Below, piece after piece: positions 8,977 to 17,750 of a stretch of DNA of 64,000 nt. The stretch is from Candidatus Electrothrix rattekaaiensis (GTDB lineage Bacteria > Desulfobacterota > Desulfobulbia > Desulfobulbales > Desulfobulbaceae): NCBI GenBank assembly GCA_032595675.1, contig JAVQMD010000002.1, forward strand, positions 62,001 to 126,000. The letters run 5' to 3'. The notes under the pieces are model-generated. The model was not told where the DNA came from, did no database searches, and worked only from the letters and a program-made list of their open reading frames with translations. The translations under genes were made by a program, and so were the position numbers. Position 1 is the first letter of the stretch. Every line of letters begins with the position of its first letter.

Positions 8977-10575
8977 TCACTTTTCCAGCACCGTATCCTT
9001 GCTAAAAAAGACATCGTCCCTTTCAGGATAATCAATCATGTAATGCAGCCCACGGGACTCTCTGCGTAACGAGGCACTCTTAATAATCAGATCAGCCATA
9101 AGAACAATATTGCGAAGCTCAATCAAATCTGGAGTGAGCAGGTAATCGTAAAAATGCTCTTTGGTTTCAAGAAGGATAGGGCGCATGCGCCGTTCCACAA
9201 GCTGAAGCCGTTTTTTGCTGCGTACTATGCCGACATAATTCCACATCAGGCGACGCACCTGATCCCAGTTATGACTGATCAGGACATTCTCTTCAATAGA
9301 CTGCGCTCTTCCCGTCCGCCAGTCTTGGACATGACTGGTTTTCTGATGGCTTATTTCAAGCCAGTGCTTTTTGACCCATTGCGCAGCCCGGTGGGCAAAA
9401 ACCACCGCTTCTAGTAGCGAATTACTGGCTAGGCGATTCGCCCCGTGTAATCCCGTACAGGCAGTCTCTCCAAGAGCAAGCAGATTATTAACCGAACTGA
9501 CGCCCCATTTATCTGTCAGCACGCCACCGCACATATAATGTGCTGCTGGTACCACCGGAATAGGCTCCTGACTGATATCAACCCCGTATTTCTTACAGGT
9601 TCCGTAGATAGTCGGAAAACGATGTTCCAGAAAATCCCGCCCTTTATGCATAATATCCAGGTAGACACAGTCTGCACCGCTTTTTTTCATCTCCGTATCA
9701 ATGCCACGGGCAACAGCATCTCTTGTTGCTAAATCCCCTCGCTCGTCGTATTGGTGCATAAACGGCTGCCCTTTTTTATTAATCAGGACACCGCCCTCTC
9801 CTCGCACGGCTTCTGAAACGAGAAAATTTTTTACCTTTGCGTTAAAAAAACAGGTTGGATGAAATTGGACAAACTCTAAGTCAGCGACTTTTGCTCCGGC
9901 GCGGTACGCCATAGCAACACCATCGCCTGTGGCAATATCAGGATTTGTGGTGTAGAGGTAGACCTTGCCGCTGCCGCCTGTGCAGAGCACCGTCACCCCT
10001 GCCTGCCACGTCTCCACCTCACCGGTTGTCCGGTTCAGCACATAGGCCCCTAGGCAGCGGTCTTTATCTGTTCTATAATGCTTACCGGTCTTGGATTCCA
10101 ACAGAAGATCCACGGCCATATGATTTTCCAATATTTGTATCTGCTCATTGGCCTGCACTTGAGCCAGCAAAGCGCGTTCAATTTCTCTCCCGGTCATATC
10201 CTTAGCATGAGCAACCCGCCGGGCTGAATGCCCGCCTTCCATCCCGAGATCAAATTCTTCCCCTGCGTTGCCCTGTTGAAAACTTACCCCGAGATCGACC
10301 AATTCACGGACTCGACCCGCGCCCTCTTCTACGACTGTCTGGACAATTTTGCGATGACAGAGACCGTCTCCTGAAATGAGCGTGTCCTGGATATGATCCT
10401 CCAGCCGATCGTGTTTTGAGAGGACAGCCGCTATTCCGCCTTGAGCGAGATTGGTTGCTGTGTCCGCACTTTGTTTTTTGGTAACTAGAGTAACACGGGC
10501 AAAGTGAGATACTTTGAGGGCGAAGGATAATCCTGCTACGCCGCTACCGATAATGAGTATATCTGTCAAAAACAT
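8977..10575 (-). CDS. nadB: L-aspartate oxidase
   Basis: 532 residues, full length. It oxidises L-aspartate to iminoaspartate, the first step of de novo NAD synthesis; in anaerobes fumarate is the usual electron acceptor. The N-terminal FAD fold has the dinucleotide motif IGSGVAGLS. Also visible are the QGGIAAV loop, the GGSG...GDGVAMA FAD segment, the SEAVRGEGG active-site loop and HYMCGGV. The C-terminal helical domain of the succinate dehydrogenase/fumarate reductase flavoprotein family is complete. nadA and nadC are not adjacent. Confidence 0.95.
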   Translation of the reverse strand: MFLTDILIIGSGVAGLSFALKVSHFARVTLVTKKQSADTATNLAQGGIAAVLSKHDRLEDHIQDTLISGDGLCHRKIVQTVVEEGAGRVRELVDLGVSFQQGNAGEEFDLGMEGGHSARRVAHAKDMTGREIERALLAQVQANEQIQILENHMAVDLLLESKTGKHYRTDKDRCLGAYVLNRTTGEVETWQAGVTVLCTGGSGKVYLYTTNPDIATGDGVAMAYRAGAKVADLEFVQFHPTCFFNAKVKNFLVSEAVRGEGGVLINKKGQPFMHQYDERGDLATRDAVARGIDTEMKKSGADCVYLDIMHKGRDFLEHRFPTIYGTCKKYGVDISQEPIPVVPAAHYMCGGVLTDKWGVSSVNNLLALGETACTGLHGANRLASNSLLEAVVFAHRAAQWVKKHWLEISHQKTSHVQDWRTGRAQSIEENVLISHNWDQVRRLMWNYVGIVRSKKRLQLVERRMRPILLETKEHFYDYLLTPDLIELRNIVLMADLIIKSASLRRESRGLHYMIDYPERDDVFFSKDTVLEK

Positions 10576-10681
10576 AGCTTGTTTCTTTGAAAGAGATTCA
10601 ACTGACGTGGAGGAATAATTTACTTGTTCAACGAGTTTTTTGCGAGGTTAAAATTATTGCTACAGGGGATTAATGAGGAAA

Positions 10682-10697
10682 TGTTTCACGTGAAACA
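10682..10697. promoter_or_regulatory. parS: parS centromere site
   Basis: Perfect 16-bp palindrome TGTTTCACGTGAAACA, matching the bacterial parS consensus (TGTTNCACGTGAAACA). It lies 203 bases upstream of parA in the nadB-parA intergenic region, a 324-base gap that otherwise shows nothing else I can name. It is expected to load ParB and start spreading. parS clusters normally mark the origin-proximal part of the chromosome. Confidence 0.93.
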
Positions 10698-10899
10698 TAA
10701 AAAAATATTCACCACTCTCTCAGAGTGGTGTAGTATACTCGGAAAGGTGAAGATCAACAATCGACACTCTGTTCTTTTAAGCTGTTTTTTTTTACAAACC
10801 TGATCATGATATCTTGGTTTGTTGTTTCTGTAACGTGTGATTTTTTTTATATTGTACGAAGAATGTCGCAAGCCAAGAAAAAAGAGGGCTGTATTTCTG

Positions 10900-11676
10900 A
10901 TGAAGTCAAAAATAGTTGTACTTGCAAACCAGAAAGGTGGTGTAGGGAAAACGACCACAGCAATTAATCTTGCTGCCATCCTGTCAACAAAGGGAAAAAA
11001 GGTGTTGCTTGTTGATTCAGATCCTCAGGGAAATGCATCAAGCGGAGTTGGGTTGTTTAATGCCGACCCAGAAAAACATCTCTATAATTGCTATACGGGA
11101 TCCCCAAACACGATAGACTGTATTCAGGGGACCAGCCTCAAGAATCTCTCCATTCTTGCGGCATCCATAGATTTGGTCGGGGTTGAAATAGAACTTATTT
11201 CAAAAGAAAACCGGGAAAAGCAATTGCGAAGGATTCTTAAAGAAGTTCGAGATCTCTACGATTATATCATTATTGACTGCCCCCCTTCTCTCGGGCTCTT
11301 GACAATTAACGGCTTGACAGCAGCAGATTCTGTCCTTATACCGATGCAATGTGAATATTTTGCTATGGAGGGCTTAGCGCAGCTGATTGGTACTATTCGT
11401 AAGGTGAAAAAAAGTTTGAATCGGGGGCTTTATATTGAAGGCTTATTGATGAGTATGTTTGATCAACGCAACAGCTTGACCCATAAGGTCTCTGAAGAGA
11501 TAAAAAAACATTTCAAAGAACAGGTTTTCAAAACAATTATACCGAGGAATGTGCGATTGAGCGAAAGCCCTAGCCACGGTAAAACGATTATTGAGTACGA
11601 TAAGAATTGCGCCGGTGCCAAGGCATTTCATAAGCTTGGTAATGAGTTCTTACGAAGAAACAGGAAAAAACAATGA
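10900..11676 (+). CDS. parA: Chromosome partitioning ATPase ParA (Soj)
   Basis: 258 residues from the ATG at 10900; an upstream GTG at 10837 would add 21 residues ahead of the conserved KIVVLANQKGG start. It carries the deviant Walker A KGGVGKTT and the Walker B region IIIDCPPSLGLL. It drives chromosome origin segregation with ParB bound at parS. Its stop overlaps parB by 4 bases (ATGA), so the two are translationally coupled. A parS site lies directly upstream. Confidence 0.95.
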   Translation: MKSKIVVLANQKGGVGKTTTAINLAAILSTKGKKVLLVDSDPQGNASSGVGLFNADPEKHLYNCYTGSPNTIDCIQGTSLKNLSILAASIDLVGVEIELISKENREKQLRRILKEVRDLYDYIIIDCPPSLGLLTINGLTAADSVLIPMQCEYFAMEGLAQLIGTIRKVKKSLNRGLYIEGLLMSMFDQRNSLTHKVSEEIKKHFKEQVFKTIIPRNVRLSESPSHGKTIIEYDKNCAGAKAFHKLGNEFLRRNRKKQ

Positions 11677-12560
11677 GTTCAAAAAACGTGTTGGGCAGAG
11701 GAGTTTCCGCGCTTCTGCCAGATGATATGTCACTGGATGAGGAGTCAAGGTTTTTTCTTTGTGATATAGATAAGATAGAGGCTAATCCAAATCAGCCCCG
11801 AAGTAATTTTGACGAAGAAAAGCTCAAACAGCTCGCAGAATCTATTCGAGAAAGAGGTATCATTCAGCCCCTCTTGGTCAGCAGTAATGGCGGAAATCGG
11901 TATCAACTGATTGCAGGTGAGCGTCGCCTCAGAGCTGCCCGCCTGATAGGTGAAGAAGAAGTACCTGTCGTTATCATGGAGACCAGTAGTGGTGACGAGA
12001 TATTAGAGTTAGCTCTGATTGAAAACATTCAACGCCAAGATCTCAATCCTATTGAAGAGGCTATCGCCTACTCTCGTCTTATTGAAGAGTTTCGTTTGAC
12101 GCAGGAAGAAGTTGCCCGTAAGGTAGGGCGGAAACGTTCTACAGTGACCAACACGCTTAGGTTATTGAAACTTCCGTCGTCACTGCAAAACGACGTGGCA
12201 AGCGCATTGCTTACCGAAGGACATGCGAGGGTACTTCTTCGTTTGAAAGATGATCCTCTCCATATGCAGGAAATCAGGGATCGTATTTTGAACGAGGATC
12301 TTTCGGTTCGCCAGACCGAAAATCTCTGCCGTCAAGCGGTCCAGAAAAAAGAACAGCCTCCTGTAGAGAAGAAAAAGAAGCAGGATGGATTACCAGTTGC
12401 GTACTGTCGATCTTTGTCAACACAGTTAACGAATCATTTTCATACCAAAGTGAAAATTATCCAGAACGGGACACGCGGTAAACTTGAGATCGAGTATTAT
12501 TCTCCTGACGATCTTGAGCGTTTGATCAGTTTAGTGTCTGATAAAAAGATTGAGAAATAA
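11673..12560 (+). CDS. parB: Chromosome partitioning protein ParB (Spo0J)
   Basis: 295 residues. The N-terminal NPNQPR box and the CTP-binding GERRLRAA motif (about residues 87-94) mark the ParB CTPase clamp. ENIQRQDLNPIEEA follows, then a KorB-type helix-turn-helix (TQEEVARKVGRKRSTVTN). The C-terminus is the dimerisation domain. It binds parS (perfect site at 10682) and spreads. Overlap with parA by 4 bases shows coupled expression. Confidence 0.96.
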   Translation: MSSKNVLGRGVSALLPDDMSLDEESRFFLCDIDKIEANPNQPRSNFDEEKLKQLAESIRERGIIQPLLVSSNGGNRYQLIAGERRLRAARLIGEEEVPVVIMETSSGDEILELALIENIQRQDLNPIEEAIAYSRLIEEFRLTQEEVARKVGRKRSTVTNTLRLLKLPSSLQNDVASALLTEGHARVLLRLKDDPLHMQEIRDRILNEDLSVRQTENLCRQAVQKKEQPPVEKKKKQDGLPVAYCRSLSTQLTNHFHTKVKIIQNGTRGKLEIEYYSPDDLERLISLVSDKKIEK

Positions 12561-12675
12561 CCGGGAGAAGAAAGAGATAGTTTTGAGTATCTTGACAAAG
12601 AGGAAAATGATAAAAAAGGAAAAGATAGTCCGTAATCAAAAAAGTAAATCTCATAAAAAACAAATTTTGAATACC

Positions 12676-13137
12676 ATGAAAAAAAATATTTTTATCATTC
12701 TATTCATTTTTGTTCTTCTGAGCAGCTTGACCGGAGTACCGGTCATGGCCGGGATGGTTGCTGTTAAGAACGATAATGTAAATATGCGATCCGGCCCTAG
12801 CTTGAACAAAGACGTTATCTGGAAACTTGGTATCGGTTTTCCGCTCAAGGTAATGAAAAAATCCGGTGAATGGCTTCAGGTGAAGGACTTTGAAGGGGCT
12901 ATCGGTTGGGTGCATGAAGATGTTGTCAGTCGTTCCGGCCATATGGTCGTCAAGGCGCAAAAGAAAAACAAAGGAAAAATCAACATCCGCAGTAAACCCG
13001 ACACCAAAAGTAAGGTGATTGCTCAGGCTTATTATGGCGTGGTGTTTAAGACTCTGGACCAGAAAAAAGGATGGGTGAAAGTGAAGCACGGCGAAGTAAC
13101 CGGCTGGATCAAGCGTTCATTGCTCTGGGGATTTTAG
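12676..13137 (+). CDS. Exported protein with two bacterial SH3 domains
   Basis: 153 residues from the ATG at 12676, which opens directly into a signal peptide (MKKNIFIILFIFVLL...VMAG). Upstream in-frame starts at 12550 and 12607 would add a long charged stretch; 12607 has AGAGG close by, so the start is not settled. Two SH3b modules follow: VKNDNVNMRSGPSLNKDVIW and INIRSKPDTKSKVIA. Such modules bind peptidoglycan or peptide ligands in the periplasm. It lies just downstream of parB and before a strong terminator. Role unknown. Confidence 0.8.
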   Translation: MKKNIFIILFIFVLLSSLTGVPVMAGMVAVKNDNVNMRSGPSLNKDVIWKLGIGFPLKVMKKSGEWLQVKDFEGAIGWVHEDVVSRSGHMVVKAQKKNKGKINIRSKPDTKSKVIAQAYYGVVFKTLDQKKGWVKVKHGEVTGWIKRSLLWGF

Positions 13138-13183
13138 GATATTTTGTTATTGTGTTTATGGCCCGAAACGAAAAAAGAGCAAT

Positions 13184-13216
13184 AAAAAAAGCCGCTCCTG
13201 CAAGAAGAGCGGCTTT
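13184..13216. terminator. Bidirectional intrinsic terminator
   Basis: 7-bp GC stem GCCGCTC/GAGCGGC (13191-13197 with 13207-13213), flanked by A-run and T-run. It would end both the parAB-SH3 transcript and the convergent tRNA-Ser transcript. Confidence 0.85.
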
Positions 13217-13224
13217 TCAATTTT

Positions 13225-13317
13225 TGGCGGAGAGAGAGGGATTCGAACCCTCGGTGGAGTTTGACCCCCACACTCGCTTAGCAGGCGAGCACCATCGGCC
13301 AGCTCGGTCATCTCTCC
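13225..13317 (-). tRNA. tRNA-Ser (anticodon GCT)
   Basis: Complete tRNA on the reverse strand. Acceptor GGAGAGA pairs with TCTCTCC, discriminator G, encoded CCA. The anticodon stem CTCGC/GCGAG has loop CTGCTAA, giving GCT (reads AGY). The long variable arm of class II serine tRNAs and the T-arm GGTTCGAATCC are present. Confidence 0.96.
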
Positions 13318-13350
13318 TATGTCTTGCAGAACAAGAACGTAATGTCAAGG

Positions 13351-13436
13351 TGGCGGAGGAAGTAGGATTCGAACCCACGGTACTTTCGTACAACGGTTTT
13401 CAAGACCGCCGCCTTCAACCACTCGGCCATTCCTCC
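13351..13436 (-). tRNA. tRNA-Ser (anticodon TGA)
   Basis: Complete class II tRNA on the reverse strand. Acceptor GGAGGAA/TTCCTCC, discriminator G, encoded CCA. The anticodon loop CTTGAAA gives TGA (reads UCN). A long variable arm is present. It lies 33 bases from the tRNA-Ser(GCT), so the two are probably one transcript. Confidence 0.96.
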
Positions 13437-13513
13437 TGACTCTATAATAGAGTATTGAGCTTTTATACCACTTAAAATTTATTCTGTCAATATTCTCCTA
13501 ATGTTGATTTATT

Positions 13514-15142
13514 ATGATCACTGACTTACATACTTCTATAAAAAATCAAGAACTTGCGCATCAAGATCTTTCCTGTCTTTACGAGATCACAAAAATTCTT
13601 GCCGCCGGAACCGATCTTCAGGAGAGTCTGAACAGGGTGGTCCGAGTGCTGGCGGATATGAAAGAAATGGAAAACGGTACCGTGACGATCGTTAATCCAT
13701 TGACCAGAGAGCTAGAAATTGAGGTCGCTTGCGGGATTACGGCAACAGCTCAGAAAAAAGGAAAGTACAAGCTGGGGGAGGGGATTACCGGTCGGGTTGT
13801 TTCCACCGGCGAACCGGTTATTGTTCCCCGGATCGGGGAAGAACCGCTCTTTCTCAACAGAACCGGCATTCGGAATGACGAACAGAAAAAGAAAAGTTCC
13901 TTTATCTGTGTCCCTGTCAAGGTCACGTTTGAAAGTTCCGAACATAAGGTTTTAGCTCAGGATATCCATAATCGACCGGATAATCTGTCCATAGGAGCCT
14001 TGTCTGTTGATCGATATTATGCAAAAGAATTCGGCTCGCAATCAGAACAGGATCTCCGTTTTCTCACCATTGTCAGTGCGCTGATCGCCCAAGCTGTACA
14101 CAAGGTTCAAGTTATTAACCGAGAAAAAGAGGCTCTCCAGCAGGAAAATCAGCGTCTTCGTAGGGAGTTATCCGCAAAGAACCGCCTGAGTGATATTATC
14201 GGAAATTCTTCACGGATGCAGGAAGTCTTTGAAATGGTCCATAGGGTTGCGGATTCTAATGCTACTGTCCTGCTGCGAGGTGAATCCGGCACCGGTAAGT
14301 CCTTGGTTGCCAAGGCATTGCATCATAATTCCCGTCGGGCGGACAAACCCTTTTTGGTGGTCAACTGCTCCGCCCTGCCTGAGAATCTTCTGGAAAGCGA
14401 ACTGTTCGGGCATGAAAGAGGGGCGTTTACTGGGGCCGAACAACGGAAAAAAGGTCGATTTGAACAGGCTGAAGGAGGAACCCTTTTCCTCGATGAAATC
14501 GGTGAAATAAGCACCACTGTCCAGATAAAGTTACTCAATGTGATTCAGGAACGCTGCTTTCAGCGTCTCGGGGGAACTGAAATCATTAAAGCGGATATTC
14601 GTCTTGTTGCGGCCACCAATCGCAATCTTGAAGAAGCCGTGCTTGAAGGAGTCTTCCGGGAGGATTTGTATTACCGGCTCAATGTCTTTCCTGTGCATAT
14701 CCCTCCGCTCCGGGAGCGGCGAACAGATATTTTACTGCTGGCGGAATATTTTTTGGAGCAATATTGCAAAGAAAATAATAAGCGGATTGAACGGATCTCC
14801 ACCACAGCTATTGATTTGCTGATCAAGTATCACTGGCCGGGCAATGTCCGCGAATTGCAAAACTGCATGGAACGAGCTGTACTTATCTGTGATTCAAATA
14901 CAATAAGCTCGGTTCATCTCCCCCCTACTTTACAAAGCTCGGAAACGGTGAGCACCGACAGCCCACTTTCTTTATCCGGTGCGGTGGAGAGTTTTGAAAA
15001 GGAGTTGATTATTGATGCGCTCAAGCACACCAACGGTAATCAAACCAAGGCGGCAGCCCGTCTGGAGACAAGCCTGCGGATCATCAACTATAAAATTCAT
15101 AATTACGGGATTGATCCCAAGCAGTTCAAGGTGAAATCATGA
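13514..15142 (+). CDS. NifA-like sigma-54-dependent transcriptional activator (GAF-AAA+-Fis HTH)
   Basis: 542 residues. An N-terminal GAF sensor domain covers about residues 20-195. The AAA+ domain has Walker A GESGTGKS (256-263), the sigma-54-contacting GAFTGA loop (303-308) and Walker B LFLDEIG. A Fis-type helix-turn-helix lies at the C-terminus ([19 protein letters not shown]). The domain order and GAF sequence resemble NifA, the nitrogen-fixation activator, but no nif gene lies in the window, so the target is unproven. It overlaps queH by 4 bases. Confidence 0.88.
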   Translation: MITDLHTSIKNQELAHQDLSCLYEITKILAAGTDLQESLNRVVRVLADMKEMENGTVTIVNPLTRELEIEVACGITATAQKKGKYKLGEGITGRVVSTGEPVIVPRIGEEPLFLNRTGIRNDEQKKKSSFICVPVKVTFESSEHKVLAQDIHNRPDNLSIGALSVDRYYAKEFGSQSEQDLRFLTIVSALIAQAVHKVQVINREKEALQQENQRLRRELSAKNRLSDIIGNSSRMQEVFEMVHRVADSNATVLLRGESGTGKSLVAKALHHNSRRADKPFLVVNCSALPENLLESELFGHERGAFTGAEQRKKGRFEQAEGGTLFLDEIGEISTTVQIKLLNVIQERCFQRLGGTEIIKADIRLVAATNRNLEEAVLEGVFREDLYYRLNVFPVHIPPLRERRTDILLLAEYFLEQYCKENNKRIERISTTAIDLLIKYHWPGNVRELQNCMERAVLICDSNTISSVHLPPTLQSSETVSTDSPLSLSGAVESFEKELIIDALKHTNGNQTKAAARLETSLRIINYKIHNYGIDPKQFKVKS

Positions 15143-15741
15143 GGATTCTGCTCCATGTCTGCTGCGGCCCCTGCACAGTATACCCGCTGGAAGTGCTGCG
15201 CAGACAAGGGCATGAGGTTGAAGGATATTTCTTTAATCCGAATATTCATCCCTTTCGTGAGTTTTTACGGCGGATTAAGGCGTTGGTTGAGTTTTCCGAA
15301 AAGAAAAATTTCAAGGTCTCCATTGACCGTAACTACGGCTTAACAGAATATCTCCGCCAAGTTGTTTTTCATGAAAACAGACGCTGCGCAATATGCTATG
15401 CTATGCGCCTTGAGGCCGTTGCAGAACGGGCTGCTGCTGAAGGCTTTGATGCCTTTACGACCACTCTGCTCTACTCAAAATATCAGCGTCATGCCATGAT
15501 TAAGGAGAAATCCGAGACCTTGGCGCAAAAATTCGCTGTCCCGTTTCTCTATCAGGACTTTCGTGAAGGTTGGCAAGAGGGGATTGATCAATCCATTGCA
15601 CTGGACCTGTACCGCCAGCCCTATTGCGGTTGCATCTATAGTGAGCAGGAACGTTATGATAAAAAGATGCGAAAAAAGAATTCCCATCCCGACCCGCCGG
15701 GCCGGAATAATCAAAAAGAACAAAAAAATAAAACGATATAA
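15139..15741 (+). CDS. queH: Epoxyqueuosine reductase QueH
   Basis: 200 residues. Cys motifs of the QueH (DUF208) family: N-terminal HVCCGPC, RRCAIC near residue 92 and the C-terminal [13 protein letters not shown], which bind an Fe-S cluster and an adjacent iron. It reduces epoxyqueuosine to queuosine in the tRNA wobble base and replaces the B12-dependent QueG. It starts within the stop of the upstream activator gene (ATGA overlap) and precedes rdgB by 36 bases. The last 20 residues are Lys-rich and extend beyond the usual end. Confidence 0.93.
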   Translation: MRILLHVCCGPCTVYPLEVLRRQGHEVEGYFFNPNIHPFREFLRRIKALVEFSEKKNFKVSIDRNYGLTEYLRQVVFHENRRCAICYAMRLEAVAERAAAEGFDAFTTTLLYSKYQRHAMIKEKSETLAQKFAVPFLYQDFREGWQEGIDQSIALDLYRQPYCGCIYSEQERYDKKMRKKNSHPDPPGRNNQKEQKNKTI

Positions 15742-15777
15742 ACGATATCCTGACCCCTTTTTTATGGAGATAAACTG

Positions 15778-16461
15778 ATGAACAACATTATTGTTCTTGC
15801 CACCAATAATCAAAATAAGGTCAAAGAATTTCAAGCGTTGATAAAGGATTTTCCAATTGAGGTAAAATGCCTGAAAGACTACGGCCCCTTGCCAGAGGTA
15901 GTTGAGGATGGCGTGACTTTCGAGGAGAATGCCTATAAAAAGGCCTATCATTACGCTCGAATTCTTGGCGTACCAGCACTTGCCGATGATTCCGGTCTGG
16001 TGGTGGATGCCCTTGACGGGGCACCCGGTGTCTATTCTGCCCGCTATAGCGGTGAGAACGCCAATGACTGGGATAATTGCGAAAAATTGCTTCAGGAGAT
16101 GAAAGGAAAGACGGATCGCACGGCCCGTTTTCAATGTGTTCTCTCTTTAGCAACGCCCGGAGGCCCCGCCCTAACCTGGGAAGGCAGCTGTGAGGGAAAG
16201 ATTACAGAAGAACGGCAAGGAGAAGCAGGCTTTGGTTATGATCCGGTTTTCTATTACGAGGACTTCGGCAAGACCTTTGCCGAGGTCGGCATGGAGGAAA
16301 AGAGTGCTGTCAGCCATCGCGGCAAAGCCATGCAGGAGCTGAGTTCCGAGTTTGACAAGGTGATGGTCTGGCTGCGTCAGCGCATGGAAGAGATTAAACC
16401 CAAAAAGCCGGATCATGCTGAATTTGAGCATAATGACTGGTCACAGGAGAGGATGGTCTAA
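15778..16461 (+). CDS. rdgB: XTP/dITP diphosphatase (HAM1 family)
   Basis: 227 residues. Signature segments of the HAM1/RdgB family are the N-terminal ATNNQNKVKEF, the catalytic DDSGLVVDALDGAPGVYSAR and the FGYDPVF region. It removes non-canonical purine nucleotides (XTP, dITP) from the pool. A TATGGAG Shine-Dalgarno lies upstream. The last 25 residues (IKPKKPDHAEFEHND...) extend beyond the usual ~200-residue length and look like a disordered tail. Confidence 0.93.
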   Translation: MNNIIVLATNNQNKVKEFQALIKDFPIEVKCLKDYGPLPEVVEDGVTFEENAYKKAYHYARILGVPALADDSGLVVDALDGAPGVYSARYSGENANDWDNCEKLLQEMKGKTDRTARFQCVLSLATPGGPALTWEGSCEGKITEERQGEAGFGYDPVFYYEDFGKTFAEVGMEEKSAVSHRGKAMQELSSEFDKVMVWLRQRMEEIKPKKPDHAEFEHNDWSQERMV

Positions 16462-16655
16462 GAAGCTTGCAAGCAGTTTTGCAAGCAGTTACTGCTTCAT
16501 ATCGCCAGTATCGACCTCCGTCCTTTCCGCTACCGAAGCTGCTCTTCCATCCCTGCCCCACCTCTTCAAGGGGGGCAGCTTCCGGTTTCAAATACTGCGT
16601 CTGTCGTAATTTTGGTTCATCGCAGATTATTAGGAAAAAAGGCCTTTTTCTCTGT

Positions 16656-16761
16656 AAGTAGCCGATCAAATATAATCGACACTCAAATTTAACCTGCAAG
16701 AAGCTTCTTTTTCGGCATTCTTACTTTGCTAAAAGTGTCGATTATTCAAGGTGGACTACTT
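16656..16761. repeat. 106-bp interrupted inverted repeat
   Basis: The ends are AAGTAG (16656) and CTACTT (to 16761). An inner 12-bp inverted pair ATAATCGACACT/AGTGTCGATTAT is perfect, and the loop holds the palindrome AAGAAGCTTCTT. It abuts the stop of the 69-residue gene, so it could end that transcript, or it could be a small MITE-like element. The surrounding 16462-16755 gap has no convincing gene. Confidence 0.6.
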
Positions 16762-16965
16762 ATCAGCTTCCCAATTTTCAACGAACAGAGAGTCGGAAGC
16801 AATGCAATTGAGAAGGGTAATGCGTTTCTCTTTATTGGTTGCGCTCTGAGCAGTTTCTTTTCTCTCCATCCGGCGTAGACTGCCCCGCATGACCATCTGG
16901 AAGGAATCCCAATCCGTGAGAAGAAAAAGGGTAATTTTACAATAAGTCTGTTCGCTTGCAGTCAT
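16756..16965 (-). CDS. Small orphan protein under a cobalamin riboswitch
   Basis: 69 residues from the ATG at 16965, selected by a strong Shine-Dalgarno (AAGGAGG, 7 bases away). A longer in-frame reading to 17238 would run through the riboswitch and attenuator and is not believable. The protein is soluble, basic in the middle, with no motif I recognise. A complete cobalamin riboswitch and a terminator lie in its leader, and no other gene follows on this strand before rdgB. Its expression is thus expected to rise when B12 is scarce. Function unknown; a B12-related role is inferred only from regulation. Confidence 0.6.
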   Translation of the reverse strand: MTASEQTYCKITLFLLTDWDSFQMVMRGSLRRMERKETAQSATNKEKRITLLNCIASDSLFVENWEADK

Positions 16966-17009
16966 AGCAAATCCTCCTTGCATTGTATAAAGGGCTCGGA
17001 GATGCAGGC

Positions 17010-17047
17010 AAAAAAAATCCCCGAACCTGATTAACAGATTCGAGGAT
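17010..17047 (-). terminator. Attenuator terminator of the reverse-strand cobalamin riboswitch
   Basis: 13-bp hairpin containing G-T pairs (17017-17029 with 17035-17047) followed on the reverse strand by eight T. It lies between the riboswitch and the 69-residue gene, so ligand binding probably acts by premature termination. Confidence 0.8.
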
Positions 17048-17178
17048 GCCCTGTTCTTCCACGAATAAACTCTTTCTTCCGCCGCCCTCTTTTCCACGCC
17101 ACAGGAAAATACTCCTGAGTAAGAAAGGAAAAAGGACGGCTCACCTAGACGCACATATCCTCCGATGCGGCAGGTTTC

Positions 17179-17345
17179 TCTTTTTCCAGACAGGTCTTCT
17201 GACTCCCGGATCATCCTCCCGGCTGCGCCTTCCCGCATATGCAGTGGCTTTGTGCAGCGTTTGTCCCCGGTTACAGCGGCGGGCCCGTCCCGGATTCACA
17301 CCGGGTTCCCTATTAAGCTCGGTTAGGAGCATCTGAAAAGATGCT
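17179..17345 (-). promoter_or_regulatory. Cobalamin riboswitch (reverse strand)
   Basis: Read on the reverse strand it shows the conserved core in order: TAGGGAA, CCGGTGTGAATCCGGGAC, CGCTGTAA, AGCCACTG, CGGGAAGG and GGGAGTCAGAAGACCTG. Flanking segments can form the closing P1 helix. Adenosyl- or methylcobalamin binding would turn off the downstream 69-residue gene. Confidence 0.94.
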
Positions 17346-17499
17346 CAGAATTTACCTTCCCCCCTCTTTCCTGTCAATACTTGATTGATGGCGGGGATGT
17401 ACCATTTCGCACCAAATAAGTGAGTCAGCTTTCTTGTCACTGACGCAAAATGCGTTTATAATGCGCCGGTGCTGCAATAAGCACACATAACAAATATAC

Positions 17500-17650
17500 G
17501 ATGTTCAGTTAACGGAACACGGTGTGAATCCGTGGCATACCCAATGCTGTAACCCCTGCATACATCCTGCACATTCATAGTCACTGTTTCTCACCGGAAA
17601 CGGGAAGGCTGCTGCACGAGAGGGGAAGCCAGAAGACGAACTGAAGATCT
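17500..17650 (+). promoter_or_regulatory. Cobalamin riboswitch upstream of the ThiC-family gene
   Basis: Core elements in order: CACGGTGTGAATCCGTGG, ATGCTGTAA, AGTCACTG, CGGGAAGGC and GAAGCCAGAAGAC. A 7-bp P1 helix TTCAGTT/AACTGAA (17504-17510 with 17639-17645) closes it. No TPP riboswitch is visible upstream of the gene, which would be the expected control for a thiamine thiC. Confidence 0.92.
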
Positions 17651-17672
17651 TACGAATATGGAACACGATGGT

Positions 17673-17717
17673 AAAGGGTTCCGGAAGAGCAATTGCTCTG
17701 CCGGCACCCTTTTTTTA
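17673..17717 (+). terminator. Attenuator terminator in the leader of the ThiC-family gene
   Basis: Long hairpin with arms AAAGGGT/ACCCTTT and CCGG/CCGG plus GAGC/GCTC near the loop, followed by seven T. It sits between the cobalamin riboswitch and the coding start at 17751, so control by transcription termination is likely. Confidence 0.88.
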
Positions 17718-17750
17718 TTCCGGCAGGGCGATCAAACAATAAGGTACACA

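Noticed and set aside
8669-8980. 103-codon reverse frame between the membrane-protein gene and nadB
   Set aside because: It translates the tRNA-like element in reverse, has no Shine-Dalgarno and no family-like sequence.
16966-17238. N-terminal extension of the 69-residue gene to 160 residues
   Set aside because: The extension runs through the cobalamin riboswitch 3' part and the attenuator; the strong Shine-Dalgarno is at 16965.
17658-17750. 31-residue N-terminal extension of the ThiC-family protein
   Set aside because: It is the attenuator hairpin and T-run translated; ThiC homology begins after 17751.
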